Source of the DNA: Mycogone perniciosa
Lineage: Eukaryota > Ascomycota > Sordariomycetes > Hypocreales > Hypocreaceae
Reading direction: 5' to 3'
DNA: 64,000 nt
Assembly: GCA_025331125.1 (NCBI GenBank)
Contig: JAOALB010000198.1
Span: 19,663 to 83,662 of the forward strand
Positions 23,876-35,399 of the stretch are shown piece by piece (positions within the stretch are counted from its first letter, which is position 1; each line of letters opens with the position of its first letter). The position numbers and the translations under genes were made by a program. The notes beneath the pieces were generated by a model. That model worked only from the letters and a program-made list of their open reading frames with translations. It had not been told where the DNA came from and made no database searches.

Positions 23876-24495
23876 ATGTCTGAGCTCAAGGTTGGAGACG
23901 CTTTCCCCGACAACGTGGCTTTCACGTACATTCCCTTCACTCCCGAGAGCGCCGAGATCACCAGCTGCGGTATCCCTCAGAAGTTCGACGCCAGCGCCGG
24001 TATGTTCACGAAAAGCCCAATTGTACCAAAGATGGTTGCTGACGTGCTTCACAGAGTTCCAGAAGAAGAAGATCGTCCTTGTCGCTGTCCCAGGTGCCTT
24101 CACTCCCACCTGCCAGGTCAGCCACGTGCCCAGCTTCGTCAACAACATCGACAACCTCAAGGCCAAGGGCGTCGACCAGGTCGTCGTCATTGCCTACAAC
24201 GACGCCTTTGTCATGTCCGCCTGGGGCAAGGCCAACTACACCAAGGACGACTTCATTGTAAGCCATCTTTCCCCTCTTTTGCTGACTACCCCGAAGAGCT
24301 ATCTAACCATAATCTTCACAGATCTTCGCCTCGGACGCTGAGACCGCCTTCAGCAAGAGCATTGGCTGGACTCTCGGCGAACGGACGGCCCGGTACGCCA
24401 TCGTCATTGACCATGGCAAGGTCACTTATGCAGCCAAGGAGGAGGGCCGAGGTATCGATGTCTCTGGAGCCGAGGGTGTTCTGTCCAAGTTGTAA
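23876..24495 (+). CDS. pmp20: Peroxisomal peroxiredoxin, Prx5/PMP20 (Asp f 3-like) type
   Basis: Exons 23876-23999, 24055-24257 and 24322-24495 join to 166 aa; introns are 55 and 64 bp. The thioredoxin-fold enzyme reduces hydrogen and alkyl peroxides. VPGAFTPTCQVSHVPSF carries the peroxidatic Cys61; a second Cys at position 31 (ITSCGIP) is placed as in the Aspergillus fumigatus Asp f 3 protein, where Cys31 and Cys61 form the redox pair. The C-terminus is GVLSKL, ending in a perfect PTS1 tripeptide SKL, so import into the peroxisome matrix is expected. Start and length (Asp f 3 is about 168 aa) agree with the family. It converges on RPL24. Confidence 0.95.
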
Positions 24496-24817
24496 ATGTA
24501 GAATTCCCCAGGCAAAAACAAAAGGTTAGACTAGAGCCACAAAAATAGACAACAAGACATCAATTTGAACCATGTGTCCAGACTTGTGTGAATCAGGGCA
24601 TCACATCACATAGGAAAATATAAAAGAGCGAAGACTAGGCCTATATGGACATTTGTCGCAGCAGAGTGTTCCCGTTTAACCATTGCACCGGTATGTCATT
24701 TTACTCAACTACCAATGCACCCTATGGCATTCCATGCACCCGATATTGTAGAAGAACCGGCCGGAAAGACACAAGAACCACGGACTCCATTCTTTCATTT
24801 TCTCATCCCCATCCCCC
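24496..24817. other. Convergent intergenic region
   Basis: This is shared 3' flank of the peroxiredoxin and ribosomal protein L24 genes. No feature is recognised. Confidence 0.5.
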
Positions 24818-25584
24818 TTAACGAGATCGAGCAGCGACCTTGACCTGCGCGCCCTTTGCACCCTGCTTGCTAACCTGTCGTCCGGCCTGTCCCTTGGCAG
24901 CGGCGGCAGCAGACTTGGCCTTCTCAGCCTTCTTAGCGGCCGCGGCGGCAGCCTTCTTCTCCTTGTCCTCTCGGATGGCCTCAGCGCGAGCGGCAGATCG
25001 GGCCTCAGGTCGCATGGACCGGCGCTCCTTAATCACCTCAAGAGAGGCACCGACAATGCCTCGTTGGGCCTTGACGGTTCGGCGAGTTCGCTTCTTGGAA
25101 ACTTCCTGCGGAGGGAGTCAGTCCAGTTCCCTTTGCCAATAAAACACACGTAGAGTCCTCCAATTGTGGTACCAGTCACTCTTCATGATCTGGGATAGGT
25201 TCGGGGTGTTTGCAGTTTCGTGCGTACCTCAGAGATACCCTTGCGGTGCTGTCGTCGGTAGAGAACCGTCCAGGAGATGCGACGGGGGTTCTTTCGTTGC
25301 AGGAACAGCGATTCCGACTTGCCATTCTGGAATCGGAACACCTTGCTGTCACCACGGACAAAGATTTTACCCTGCGAAGAGAAATCGCACGTTAGCATCC
25401 GTATGCCACGCTGATCTTCCATGCGACCCCTCCATTGCTCTCTGCATTGCCAAAATGTTCCAACATGACTTCCCCCCTCCACTTCCTCTGCCGTTCATAG
25501 TCGCATCAACAACGGGGAGAGAAGGTAGCGTACCTTGCCAGGGTAAATCCTCTGGCCCGAAAACGAATCGTCGTAGGTACGCAT
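24818..25584 (-). CDS. RPL24: 60S ribosomal protein L24 (eL24)
   Basis: Exons 25584-25534 (17 codons), 25371-25228 and 25105-24818 join to 160 aa; introns are 162 and 122 bp, longer than the window norm, as is common in fungal ribosomal genes. The N-terminus (FSGQRIYPGKGKIFVRGD) and FQNGKSESLFLQRKNPRRI are the conserved zinc-ribbon-like core, here without the archaeal Cys. RTRRTVKAQRGIVGASLEVI and an Ala/Lys-rich helical tail follow. The short first exon is too small for an ORF scan and was found by matching the conserved MRTYDDSFSG start. It is a component of the large ribosomal subunit near the subunit interface. Confidence 0.95.
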
Positions 25585-25970
25585 CTTGCCGCGTTTGGGA
25601 GGTTATTGGCGACAAGGTGTATTTGGTGGGCGTTGGTTTGGCGTTGTCAAAAGATGAGCCGTTCGTGGATACGTTCAATTTCTCGAATTGGTGGTGTGTG
25701 CTAATGACTAAGCGGTCTAGGGCAGTCGTGTGCGCTAAATTTTCGGTGGGACGTGCACGTGACCAATCACATGGATTCTCGGGCCGGATCGTACTCGGAC
25801 TTGATGCAGAACACTTGAATGCTTCTAACCGGGTCAGGAGGCAGTGAACACGTTCATTTCATATTGTTTTATCCGTTGACGTTATAGAAACCTGGCCGCG
25901 TTGCCCTGTAACTTTTCTCCAACATTTCGGAATTCATGAACATGAATTCAGGGCTGCAAGACCTAACTAA
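25585..25970. promoter_or_regulatory. Divergent promoter region of RPL24 and TAD1
   Basis: 386 bp lie between the two start codons. A CACGTG E-box at 25756-25761 is directly followed by a CCAAT box at 25763-25767, a plausible bidirectional control element. These are sequence matches only; no function is shown. A minimal upstream reading frame (ATGs at 25936 and 25942, stop before 25975) overlaps the TAD1 start and might lower TAD1 translation. Confidence 0.4.
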
Positions 25971-27315
25971 ATGACATCTCGAGCCAATCTCATCGCTCGC
26001 ACTGTTATAGGCCAGTTCGACAAGCTGCCTTCAAAGCGGAAGCCATCCATTCGAGGCAATGGACTTCACGAATGGGTTCCCCTGAGTGGCATCGTGGCTG
26101 AAAAAGATGGCAATCTGATTTGTTTGGCCCTGGCGTAAGCTCACTTCACCATTTTCCTAGCATTAGACTCTGAACGCTTGCGTGTAAGCACAGAACCGGC
26201 ATGAAATGTCTCCCCTCATCAAAGCTCCCCGAATCCAATGGAGTTGGAATTCATGACTGGCACGCCGAAATTCTAGCCATTCGAACATTCAACCGTTTTC
26301 TTCTGGATGAGTGTCAAAATTCCCTGGAGACTGCCGAGTCTGAAATTATCAGCAATAATCCCCATGAAGCAAGGCCCTTCGCAATCAGGGAAGACGTGAA
26401 GCTCCACATGTATTGCTCTGAAGCTCCTTGTACGTTTCTATTTTGCATCTTTAACTGCTCGGCCTCAGTGAACTCGTTACTCAATGTTATTCGGTAGGTG
26501 GAGATGCCAGCATGGAGCTTACTATGGCTGCCCAAGAAGACGCTTCGCCATGGGAAATTCCCACCACCACGCCAATCACCTCATCCGATCCCGAGTCTGA
26601 GATGTGTCTTCCAGGCCGAGCCTACTTCTCAAACCTCGGCGTTGTCCGTAGAAAGCCAGCTCGTGGCGATGCACCTCCCACACTGTCCAAGTCATGCTCC
26701 GACAAGCTCGCCCTGAAGCAATGCACGTCACTACTTTCATCTCTAGCATCTCTTTTCATCAACCCAGCCACTGCCTATATCCACACTCTCATCCTCCCTG
26801 AGTCCCAGTACTCAGAAGCAGGGTGCCAGCGGTCATTCTCTAGTCAAGGTAGGATGAAGCCAGTTGATGGTAAACAGTGGGCAGAGGGGTACGCCTTTAG
26901 ACCGTTCTCGGTCGAGACTACAACGGTTGAGTTTGAGTATTCAAAGAGAGCTGTTCAAGCTCGATCACCGAGCATTTCAGCTAGCAACCTCGCTGCTGCT
27001 TGGTCACGATCTGGGTTCGAGGAGACTGTCATAGGTGGTATCGTTCAGGGAAGAAAGCCATTCGACATCAAGGGTGCTAGCCGGATGTCCAGAAGACAGA
27101 TGTGGATCAAGGTAAGAGAGCTCGCCGATAGGTTGGGTGATCGGCCCCAGATACAACATCAGTTGTCTGCTGGCAGCTATCAAAATGTCAAAGATGGGCC
27201 ATTACTGGCTGAACGAAGGCATGTCAAGGATGACGTGCGCCAAACGGCTCTCAGAGGCTGGGTTGCAAATGTCGGGGATTCGAGCTTTAGCATAGACGGG
27301 GAACCCGCGGCATGA
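25971..27315 (+). CDS. TAD1: tRNA-specific adenosine deaminase TAD1 (A37 of tRNA-Ala)
   Basis: Exons 25971-26134, 26194-26429 and 26498-27315 join to 405 aa; introns are 59 and 68 bp. The ADAR-like deaminase domain is complete: ATGMKCLP near residue 55; the zinc/proton-shuttle motif DWHAEILAIRTF with His78 and Glu80; the second zinc ligand Cys134 in SEAPCGDAS, split by intron 2; and the third, Cys200, in SKSCSDKLA. The enzyme converts adenosine 37 to inosine in eukaryotic tRNA-Ala. LIN.PATAYIHTLILPE-like and IVQGRKPFDIKGASRMSRRQMW blocks fill the C-terminal part of the fold. An earlier ATG pair (25936/25942) is out of frame and stops at once, so 25971 is the start. Confidence 0.92.
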
Positions 27316-27646
27316 ACGCAACGGATATTACATCATTCGAGCTTTGGTATTTCTCTGGATGCAGTTCGCGTTTTGTACAAACCACCCAACTTGGAGCCAC
27401 ATACACGTCGCTTCTCCCCACACCGGCAATTTAATTTTTGCAACCAGTGGCAATCAGCGTACCGTCATTGCAACCATTGATAACCCGCAGAGGCCCAGAA
27501 AGGAGGGAAAACCACTATCTTTTTATAGCTTCCCGCCTCAGAGCAGTCTCCGCTTTGAACCAGTTGCCGTCTCGCAAAGCCGCCGAGTCGACAAACCAAC
27601 CTCCCCCAACTCGTCCCTCGCCCGTTACTAGTCATTAGCAAAGTTC
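27316..27646. other. Convergent intergenic region
   Basis: This is 3' flank between TAD1 and EGD1. No gene or repeat is recognised. Confidence 0.5.
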
Positions 27647-28345
27647 TTACTCGACCTTGCTCTCGAAGTTCTCTCCCTCAACCAAGTCGGGAATCTCGTC
27701 GTCATCCTCACCCTTCTCAGCCTTCTGCATGTTCTGGTAGCTCTCGGCGAGCTTTCGGAGCGAAGCCAGGGAGTCGGGGCCCAGCTGGTTCAGGATGCCG
27801 GGGACAAGCTCGGTGAGCTCCTTGTCCTCGCCGTTGCCGTAGATGGCAAAGGTGTTTGCGGGGACAGCGGCGTGAACTACACATCCAACATCAGCACAAC
27901 CCATAATTATCATCACTGTCACCAGCTCTGCAGCGACGTACCCTTGGGGGCGGCGAAGTGAATGACGTTGCCGTCAGACTTGAACATGTTGACCTCCTCA
28001 ATGGCCTGGATGGGCTGAGTGTTCAACTTCTTCAGGGTCTGCTGAAGCTTCTTGTCGTCGGCGCCGGACCGGGCGGGGGCACGCTTGACCGGTCTCCGGG
28101 GGGTACCCTTTCCACTGCAAGCGCACACAAACACCAAAATATTAGCCATCGCATTTTCGGGAGGGGTGAATCTCGAAGCACTGCGATTTCAAGTGATGAT
28201 GACATACCCTTGTCCAAACAGTCAGTATTCAATTCCATCTGAACTTTTGGGTAATAAAAAAAACCCCATAAAATAATAAATGTCAAAACATACCAATTCG
28301 GCCAGCCTGGCCAAGCTTCTTGAGGCGCTCCTGGACGTCCGCCAT
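27647..28345 (-). CDS. EGD1: Nascent polypeptide-associated complex subunit beta (NAC-beta, BTF3)
   Basis: Exons 28345-28294, 28208 (one nucleotide), 28114-27942 and 27876-27647 join to 151 aa. NAC-beta pairs with NAC-alpha at the ribosome exit tunnel and shields nascent chains. The start MADVQERLKKLG, the ribosome-binding RRPVKRAPAR and the NAC domain (IQAIEEVNMFKSDGNVIHFAAPK, VHAAVPANTFAIYG) are strongly conserved; the C-terminus is acidic (GEDDDEIPDLVEGENFE). Joining exon 1 directly to the 28114 exon shifts the frame and ends in a stop, while inserting the single G at 28208 gives the family sequence RIGGKGTPRR. That G lies between a perfect acceptor (TACTGAC branch, then AAG) and a perfect donor (GTATGT). 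Introns are 85, 93 and 65 bp. Confidence 0.93.
28208..28208 (-). other. EGD1: Predicted single-nucleotide exon of EGD1
   Basis: On the minus strand the context is a TACTGAC branch site, an acceptor AAG, a single G, then the donor GTATGT. The exon supplies the middle base of the Gly codon between Ile and Gly of RIGGKG. The reading-frame need, the intact branch site and both splice sites support it; transcript evidence is not available here. Confidence 0.75.
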
Positions 28346-29551
28346 GATGTGGGCAATCGAGAGGGAGGGAAAATGCGGGGGTCGGAGAACTTCGAAAAAC
28401 TAAATTATCCTTTCCATATCAGCAAATCGCGTTCTCGGGGAGACAACCCTGGGAGGGAAAACCCAGAGAGAGATATCGAGACATCGCCAAAAATTCGGAC
28501 ATGGGTTTCGCAACATACCGAAAACTGAGGGGTAGCGTCAAGAGCTGTTTCTCGCCGTCGGCTTCATAGATTGTGATAGTTCAAAGTAGAGTAGGTTTTG
28601 TGCGTGCCAAGACTTTTCACATGCGGAATTTCTATTTCGCCGAGAGTGTCGCAATGATGCCCTCATTCCGTCAGCAGTTTTGAACTTTGACAAGTACAGG
28701 GGGGTCGCAGGGAGGTATTCTTTATTTGTAATTGCTAAAATATTGAGAAATCGGTTTTATTAAAATAATGACTTCAATTTCCATGACTTTAATATTCTGT
28801 GCAATTTTCACTCTCAGCTTGAGGTGGAAGGACTGAAAATGGCTACCACGAGCAGTGATTCTGTGGCGAACTATGCCCTCTTAGTGGCTGGCTGGGCTTA
28901 CACTGGACTCATGGAGTGCTAATCATGTTTCTTGTCGGGGTTTCATTCTCATAAGTGTCAACAACAATTTATACCAAGATTTAATCGTAGCCGTATTTCT
29001 AGTTGGTAGTCGTATATATAATAGAAAGAAAAAGAGATGATCAAGAATGCCCTCAATTGGCTATGGTCTCCGAGAGGCCAAACGGCGATGTTTCCATGAC
29101 ACTAGAAGGCCCAGAGCACAAATTTCAGGAGCATGAGCAATTTCTGCTTAACGCGGGTTGAATCCGATCCCAGAAGAAGGGCCAGAAAGTTCTTGGGATA
29201 AGAAAGTCCCATAGATCAACTTCGCTCTCGGGCTGAGCTACCCTGGATAAAACAATGATCCCATCATGATAAGTTTGGAGGGAACTCCTTAGCATGAGAA
29301 GTTTTGTAGTAACTAAGAGGAACTGAGGACTAGACAGCACTAGGAAAGCAACTCCAAGAGTCACAATCAGTGTAGCAATGTTCCACAGCATTGACAGTAT
29401 ATTCTCAGTATATACCATGTAACCATTACTCGTTGCGTTTATAAACAACAAAAAACAATTCGCTCAACTTCATACATGCACTCATTATACACATATCCTG
29501 AAATGCTATGTGCAACAAAACACTCTTATAAAAAAACCAGCACATGTGCTC
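28346..29551. other. Intergenic region: EGD1 promoter and OPT 3' flank
   Basis: No supported gene is seen. A 97-codon minus frame from an ATG at 29418 to 29125 encodes one hydrophobic segment but has no recognised family and lies in the likely 3' flank of the transporter. The EGD1 upstream region near 28360-28560 is rich in GGGAG/GGGA purine runs. Confidence 0.5.
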
Positions 29552-32179
29552 TTACCACGTCGCAGGTCCGATGAAGGACCCATCTGTGGGAGCGGCTCTA
29601 AGCACAGCACCACCGCTTGCATCCAAGTTATCATTGATAACAGTGTTTCCCCACCAATCAGGGAAGTTGGCGTTGCCCAAACCAAGGGCAAGACCGACAA
29701 GGACGGTGCAGAATGCGGTGCCGATGTCGAGAGCACCAGACAGGGTGTAGTTGTACTGGGCTGGAGACATATTGTTAGCAACAGGGTTTCAAGGAGAAAA
29801 GGGTCATAAGAAAACTTACTCCACCAGCCGGGCCACTTCCGGCGCACTCCCCAGTTGAAGACGAGTCCAATGATAACCCACTGGGCGAGGTACCAGATGG
29901 TAGCCGGAGGGATCATGCCAGCGGCACCGAAGAGAGCAGGGAAGACGATGTATCGGACCATGCTGCGAGGGTAGCGGCGGGCAATGAGCCACTGGATGAA
30001 GGGGCAAATGAAACCAATGAACCAGAACCAGTTGGTCCAAGAGTATCTAAGAGACGAGCAGGTTAGAATTGGCATTTCAGAGTCCAGGGGAGGAGTGAAA
30101 ACTTACATAGAACCAGCACCGAAAACCAACTTCGGGCCAATGACACCCCAGATGACACTGGCGTTGTAGAATGTCCTGGCATTGGGGCAAGTCAAACCCT
30201 GCTTCTGAGTTGGAGTGCAAATACCCTCAATATTGCCACGAAGGAAGTTGTAGGTCGAAATCTGGACGAGGGAGAGCCAGATGACAGCAAAAGCCTGGGC
30301 AGCGAACATGCTTCGAGGGGGGATCTTCATGTAGTGGCCAACCTTCATGTCAGATATGTAGGTGAGACCGTTGTAAGCCAGCATGTAACCCCACGACTTG
30401 AAAAGCATCATGGCAACGGGGCGACCGGGAAGCATGTAACCGAAAATCATCTCGGTAATGATGTTAAGACCAGTCTGCTGGTTGGTGATGGCCTGCACCA
30501 TGCCGACAGGGACGAAGAAGACGACACCGATAAGAATGCAGAGAATGAATGCCCACCAGGGGAGGTGAGTTGGCCAGACTAGGGCTGCCACCATGCCGAA
30601 AGCAAAGCTAAGGGCGAAGATGGCCATAAACCACCACTCAGGGGCTTCTTTGTACTTGCGCATGAGCTTCAAGTGAATATCAGGCTCCTCATATCGCGAG
30701 TTCCTTGCACGGTTCCAGACGTCTGGGCCATAGAACAAAGCGACGTGAGTGATGGTGGAGACGAGACCAGCAAAGCCCATACCATAGGACAGGGAGAAAG
30801 CGGGACCGAGCAGGATAGGAGAGTACTCTTTGTAGGCAGTCAGGTTGACAGTGTAATCGGGGTTGAGAATACGGCTGGTGTTGTATGGCTCGGCGAAGCG
30901 GTCGAAGTTCTGGTTGGCGCTGAGCGGGAGATAGCGGTAGTATTCGGGACCAGCATATGCGAGACCGATAATTCCGATAGTCATGATGAAGAGACCGGCA
31001 GCGACGTTGGCGATGGCGAAAGCAGGGGTCTGCAGCGGGCTGAGCAAGAAACCAGAAACAATACTCCAGTCGAAGGAGATGGGCAAGAGTCCCAGACCAG
31101 TGTTGCCACCAAAGATCTGGTTGACGACAACGTTATTGGGCGCGATCCAGCACGGGAACATAAAGAGCTGGAGGAACTGGGCAAAGACCTGGGGAACCCA
31201 CTCCCAAACAAAGGTACTGCCGGCAACGATCAGGAAGAACATGTAACGACCAATCTTCCAGCCATTGGAAGAAGCCGGGTCAGCTGGGGAGTGGTCATGC
31301 AGAGAGTACATGACGGTGGTGGTGATGAGCACGGCGGGCCAGACCATGGACGAGGGCCAGACCAGGAAACGACGAGTGATACCAGCGACACCGAAACCCA
31401 TAGCCTGGGTCGAGAGAATTAGGAGAATCTGGAAGCCCCAGCCCAAGTGCTGGTGGTAGAAAAGCTCCTGAGCCAGCAGAATGTCAACGGCATAACTGGC
31501 AACACTACCAGCAGCGGTCATCATAGTAATGATGGTGTGCTCCTTGACGTTGAAGGGACCGGGGTTCAGCTCAATCTTGTGGCCAAAGAGGGTGAAGGTC
31601 CAGTTGGGCAGAAACTTGGCCCATAATACACCAATGCTACTCTATAGTTAGACGATGATACCATCTTCAAGAAAGCGTACCAAAAACTTACGGGTAGGCG
31701 ATCAACTGCACGACAGTAGAAGTGATGGTAATGGGAGCACGGCGCAGGGTGAGCAGGATGTTGCAGGCGGCGACAAGAGTGCACATGAAGGCACCGATGG
31801 ACCAGGCACGGAGAGTGTTGACAGGAACATCAATATCGGTAGGAGACACCTAATAGAAGTGAAGATATTAGATTAGGGAAATAGACTGCTGTTGAGGTTG
31901 AGAAAAACGACGTACCGAAGCTCGAACTTCCGGATAGGGAGAATCTTCCTGGATCAGAGACTCGTCAATAGCAGCCTCCTTCTCAGTGTCGCCAGAGGCC
32001 AGAGCCGCATCAATGATGTCAAGCTTGTCGACATCGAGGAAAGGATCCCATCGGTGCTGCTTCCTGAAGTTGCGCAGCTCAGACTCGGGGTTGCCAGAGC
32101 CTCCGGGGAGGACTTCGGCGCCGGAGGACACGGCCTCGGCCTCGGCGGCGGCGCCGCTCTTGCCAAATCTGAAGCCCAT
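29552..32179 (-). CDS. OPT-family oligopeptide transporter
   Basis: Five exons (32179-31916, 31849-31692, 31636-30107, 30046-29820, 29760-29552; introns 55-66 bp) join to 795 aa. The N-terminal 90 residues are hydrophilic, then about 14-16 hydrophobic spans follow. Family marks are NPGPFNVKEHTIITMM in the first third, FDWSIVSGFLLSPLQTP and PNNVVVNQIFGG in the middle, the KIPPRSMFAAQ motif and TFYNASVIWGVIGPKLVFG near the fourth exon, and YSWTNWFWFIGF after it. Members carry small peptides (and in some branches glutathione or metal chelates) into the cell with protons. The substrate cannot be assigned. The frame is open further upstream but contains no ATG, so MGFRFGKSG at 32179 is the start. 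Choosing the TAG acceptor at 31637-31639 restores the YPIGVLWAKFLP junction. Confidence 0.93.
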
Positions 32180-35100
32180 AGTGTCTTTTGGGGGTGACAG
32201 ATCAAATATCTGCGTGCATCTAATGCAGAACAGACATAAAGGGACAAGGCTAACGGCTTGCTGCAGAATGAGAGAGGGTACCGTTCCCGAGGCGAGGGAA
32301 TGGCTGGTGTTTATACTGAGGCCATGAGCCAACACTCAGGGCTGGGGGAGGGCCGTGACAATGGCGCCCGTGCCATACGGACGAGACGATTTCTTTTTTG
32401 GGAGGGTACCCCGACCAGTCTGCCATAATTGCGTCGTTCTACTCGTACCATCCATTGCTACTGTGCTATGTAGCACAAGATAGTAGCACTCCGGAGTAGC
32501 AGCACGGCTGCAAGGGCTCTTTGCAAGTCGGCCACCCCCCTGGTCCGTCCGGATAAGCAGCCCACAGATATGATGCCTAGTAGTGATATTTGATATTCCA
32601 GAGACAAACTCACGCGAAAGTTCCTCCGCCATGTATCGATGGCGCCCTGTGGGTGCTCCGGAGCTGTGGCAGGGTGCCGGTGCCCACCTGCCTAATGCAG
32701 ACGCCTCCCGATGACGGACGCTATACGGAGTAAAGGCGATTGTTTTGGATCTGGCATTGGTTTTTGCGTCTTTTTTTCTTGTTAGCCGTGTTAACCAGCA
32801 ACGGCCTGCGTCTTGCATGTCTCATGGTCTCTGTTGGGGTCCGGCCAACAAGCACCCATCTCTGGCTATCGAGCATCCATATACTCTAGTGGATACGAGG
32901 CGGGTGACCCTAACCCTAGCGAACCCTAACCCGTAGACTCTTACTGAGTATTTGAATATTTAAATATAAATATTCCATTCCATCCTATTTACGGAGTACA
33001 AAGATCGGTTTTATCAGTAATCAACATAGATTCCTTGATTTCGTTTAAACGTTACTCAGAAATCAAGAAAAAACGATCCACGGAGTATTCTTGCCGAGAT
33101 TACTCCGTACTATTTAACTATAAACGCCCCAGATAGCGCGTCTAGGCCCGCTTCTTTTGTATACTTGATAGGCAGAGATAGATGCTTGTTATTTGCCAAA
33201 CCCCTCTTTTGGCATGGATCTGTTGACATCTGGCGTCTCTGGTTGGTGCGCGGGCTGCCTCCATCTCCGAGTCCATGTTCCGTCATATCCAACACCTGTC
33301 AAAAGGTCCTTCCGACTGCTCGCGGTGCAGTATCCGTTTTCATGATAAGCTGGAGAGAGTGGCAACACCTCGCTTGACGGCTGGAAAATATGATTGAGGT
33401 TCTCGATTCGCAGAGCATTGGCTGGGGGTTTGGTGACCCGCTCACATGGTTTAGAGAGACGAGCCAGCCGAGATATCGGGAAGTGGTTCTTTTGTAGCGT
33501 GTCTTTAATCGCATGATTGAATACTCGTATTGACGGATCTATACATTCGGAGTAATAGCACTGCTACCTCCTTTACAGAGTGTAGTGGTGCTTTGTTGTT
33601 GGTGGCATGCCTGTCCTACGTACTCCGTACATAATTCCGCGCTTGTACGAAGTACGGGATGTAATATCCATATAACAATGCCCGACTCGTTCTAACTGCA
33701 AATGGTTTCCATGCCGTCATTCAATGCCATTAATAAACCAATATAATAATATTGCTAACAATAAACAACATCGAATGCAAGTGTGCTGTGTGCGCATCAA
33801 GCTGGTGGCTGTATCTGGCGATTCCGCCCTCGCTAAAAGGTCACTCCGTCTCGCCAAAAGATCCTTGTGGCAAGCAATGAACCCATCCAGGCTTGCACGC
33901 ATATCGATGCTACGCACAAGTCACACGCACACACTATCCCCCCTGCAGATTGGCGTTCCGGGCGAGGCTGAAATATCTGTACTTCATAGCCGTAGCATGA
34001 TCGTCTAGACGGCCAATCTCTCCCACCCGCAACACCAAGTTCTCGTTCTAAACAGTAGCAGTAGTAGATAACAACAACTTAAACGATTAGAAAAGCGATG
34101 AGTTGCCACTCTGAATCTCTGGAAAAAGAAGATAAGACCGTACCGGCCAATACGCCTTGCATTACTCCGTACTGACCAATCCCTGCTACCACCCCTGCAA
34201 ATCGGGTGCCGGCGGGGAACCCAACTAGGGGTGTCTTGCATGTTCACTTCATTTGGAAGCACTTTTGTTAGCTCAGATGGCGCTATTGTCTGCAGAGTAC
34301 TAGGTATTAGATGCTGTCGCGTGCTAGATGGGTCGGGTGTTGGAGAGAAAGAGAGAGAGACATATTATCTCGTACTTCGTACTTCGTACATGGTGACATT
34401 CGATGACACGGACCGATGAAAAACCCCCTGCGTCCTCCCACATATCCCGCATCTCCCATCCCATCTCCAGCGAACAGGCTCTTACATACTCGTATCTCAG
34501 CTCCGATGTCTTAACACTTTATCCTTACCCCCACAGAAGCCACTCCAGAAGACATTACATAAAAATGTGATTCCCGCAGTATCTTGTCGCCCAGAAACAA
34601 CTTGCCCCAGATTCATGCCCTATTTCGCACTCCGTAAGTTGGTACACAATGAAAGTTTGAAAACCGGGCCTCAGATTCAATGAAAGCAAAAGCCGTCCCT
34701 CCAAGCCAGGGCCGGCAGCGCCACTAGCGCTTGTATTCACGCCAAGGTGCGGCAGAGGCTGCTGCCAGCCATGTTGTGAATCTTGCGCCCTTCTCAATCA
34801 AACCGGTCTGCCCTGCCGCAGCCTGCCCAGGCCAGCCCAGGTTGCCATGCCAGGCACATCGCCCACTTCTTTTTCACCCGTTATCTCATATCCTCCTTGG
34901 CCGATTGTGTTAGGCACCGTATTACGGTTATGCACGATTTAGTATGCCCAGGCCAGGCCAAGAGATGCGAGCAGTAGCAAAAATTTCCGTCTTTTCTTGG
35001 CCATCTGTGCTCATTATGTCGACCCGGCCAAGCCGAAGCCCAGGCGGCTGGCCTACCGAACTTCTTAGCACAAACAGACAAACTGAGGAGACAAGGCTAG

Positions 35101-35399
35101 TGAGTGTAGTATTGCCAGTGTAGACAATAGAACACGGAGGACTAATAATTTAATCACTCGTATTCATTGTTAAGCATATTTTAGGGCCCATCAACTATGG
35201 AGCATTTCTCGGTGAGTTTCTTAGTTCGGCGGCACTTGATTGATTACATAACAAGACTATCTATCAATGGCTTTGAACCAAGCAGACGGACTTTTGCGGG
35301 GAATATAGTAGTAGTTAGTGCTAGTACAAGTAATAGTACTAGACAGTACGGAGTATGTACAGTCTATACCCTGAATGTTTCATTAGCGTATACTTTTTA
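32180..35399. other. Gene-free region upstream of OPT, 3.2 kb
   Basis: The proximal part is the transporter promoter. No frame shows conservation. Copies of the dispersed repeat lie near 32724, 32990-32999, 33101-33110, 33620-33630, 34163-34172 and 35346-35355. A telomere-repeat-like stretch lies at 32908-32932 and is annotated separately. Several GCCCAGGCC/CCAGGCCAGG-type GC-rich short repeats lie at 34700-35055. Confidence 0.55.
32908..32932. repeat. Short interstitial telomere-like repeat
   Basis: The plus strand reads CCCTAACCCTA, five other bases, then CCCTAACCC, about 3.5 units of the (TTAGGG)n repeat used at most filamentous ascomycete telomeres. It is followed by a sharp change to AT-rich sequence at 32941. 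It is too short to be a telomere. Confidence 0.6.

Noticed and set aside
29125..29418. 97-codon minus frame with one hydrophobic segment downstream of the OPT transporter
   Set aside because: The longer frame starts at a TTG; the ATG version has no family and sits in AT-rich 3' flank.
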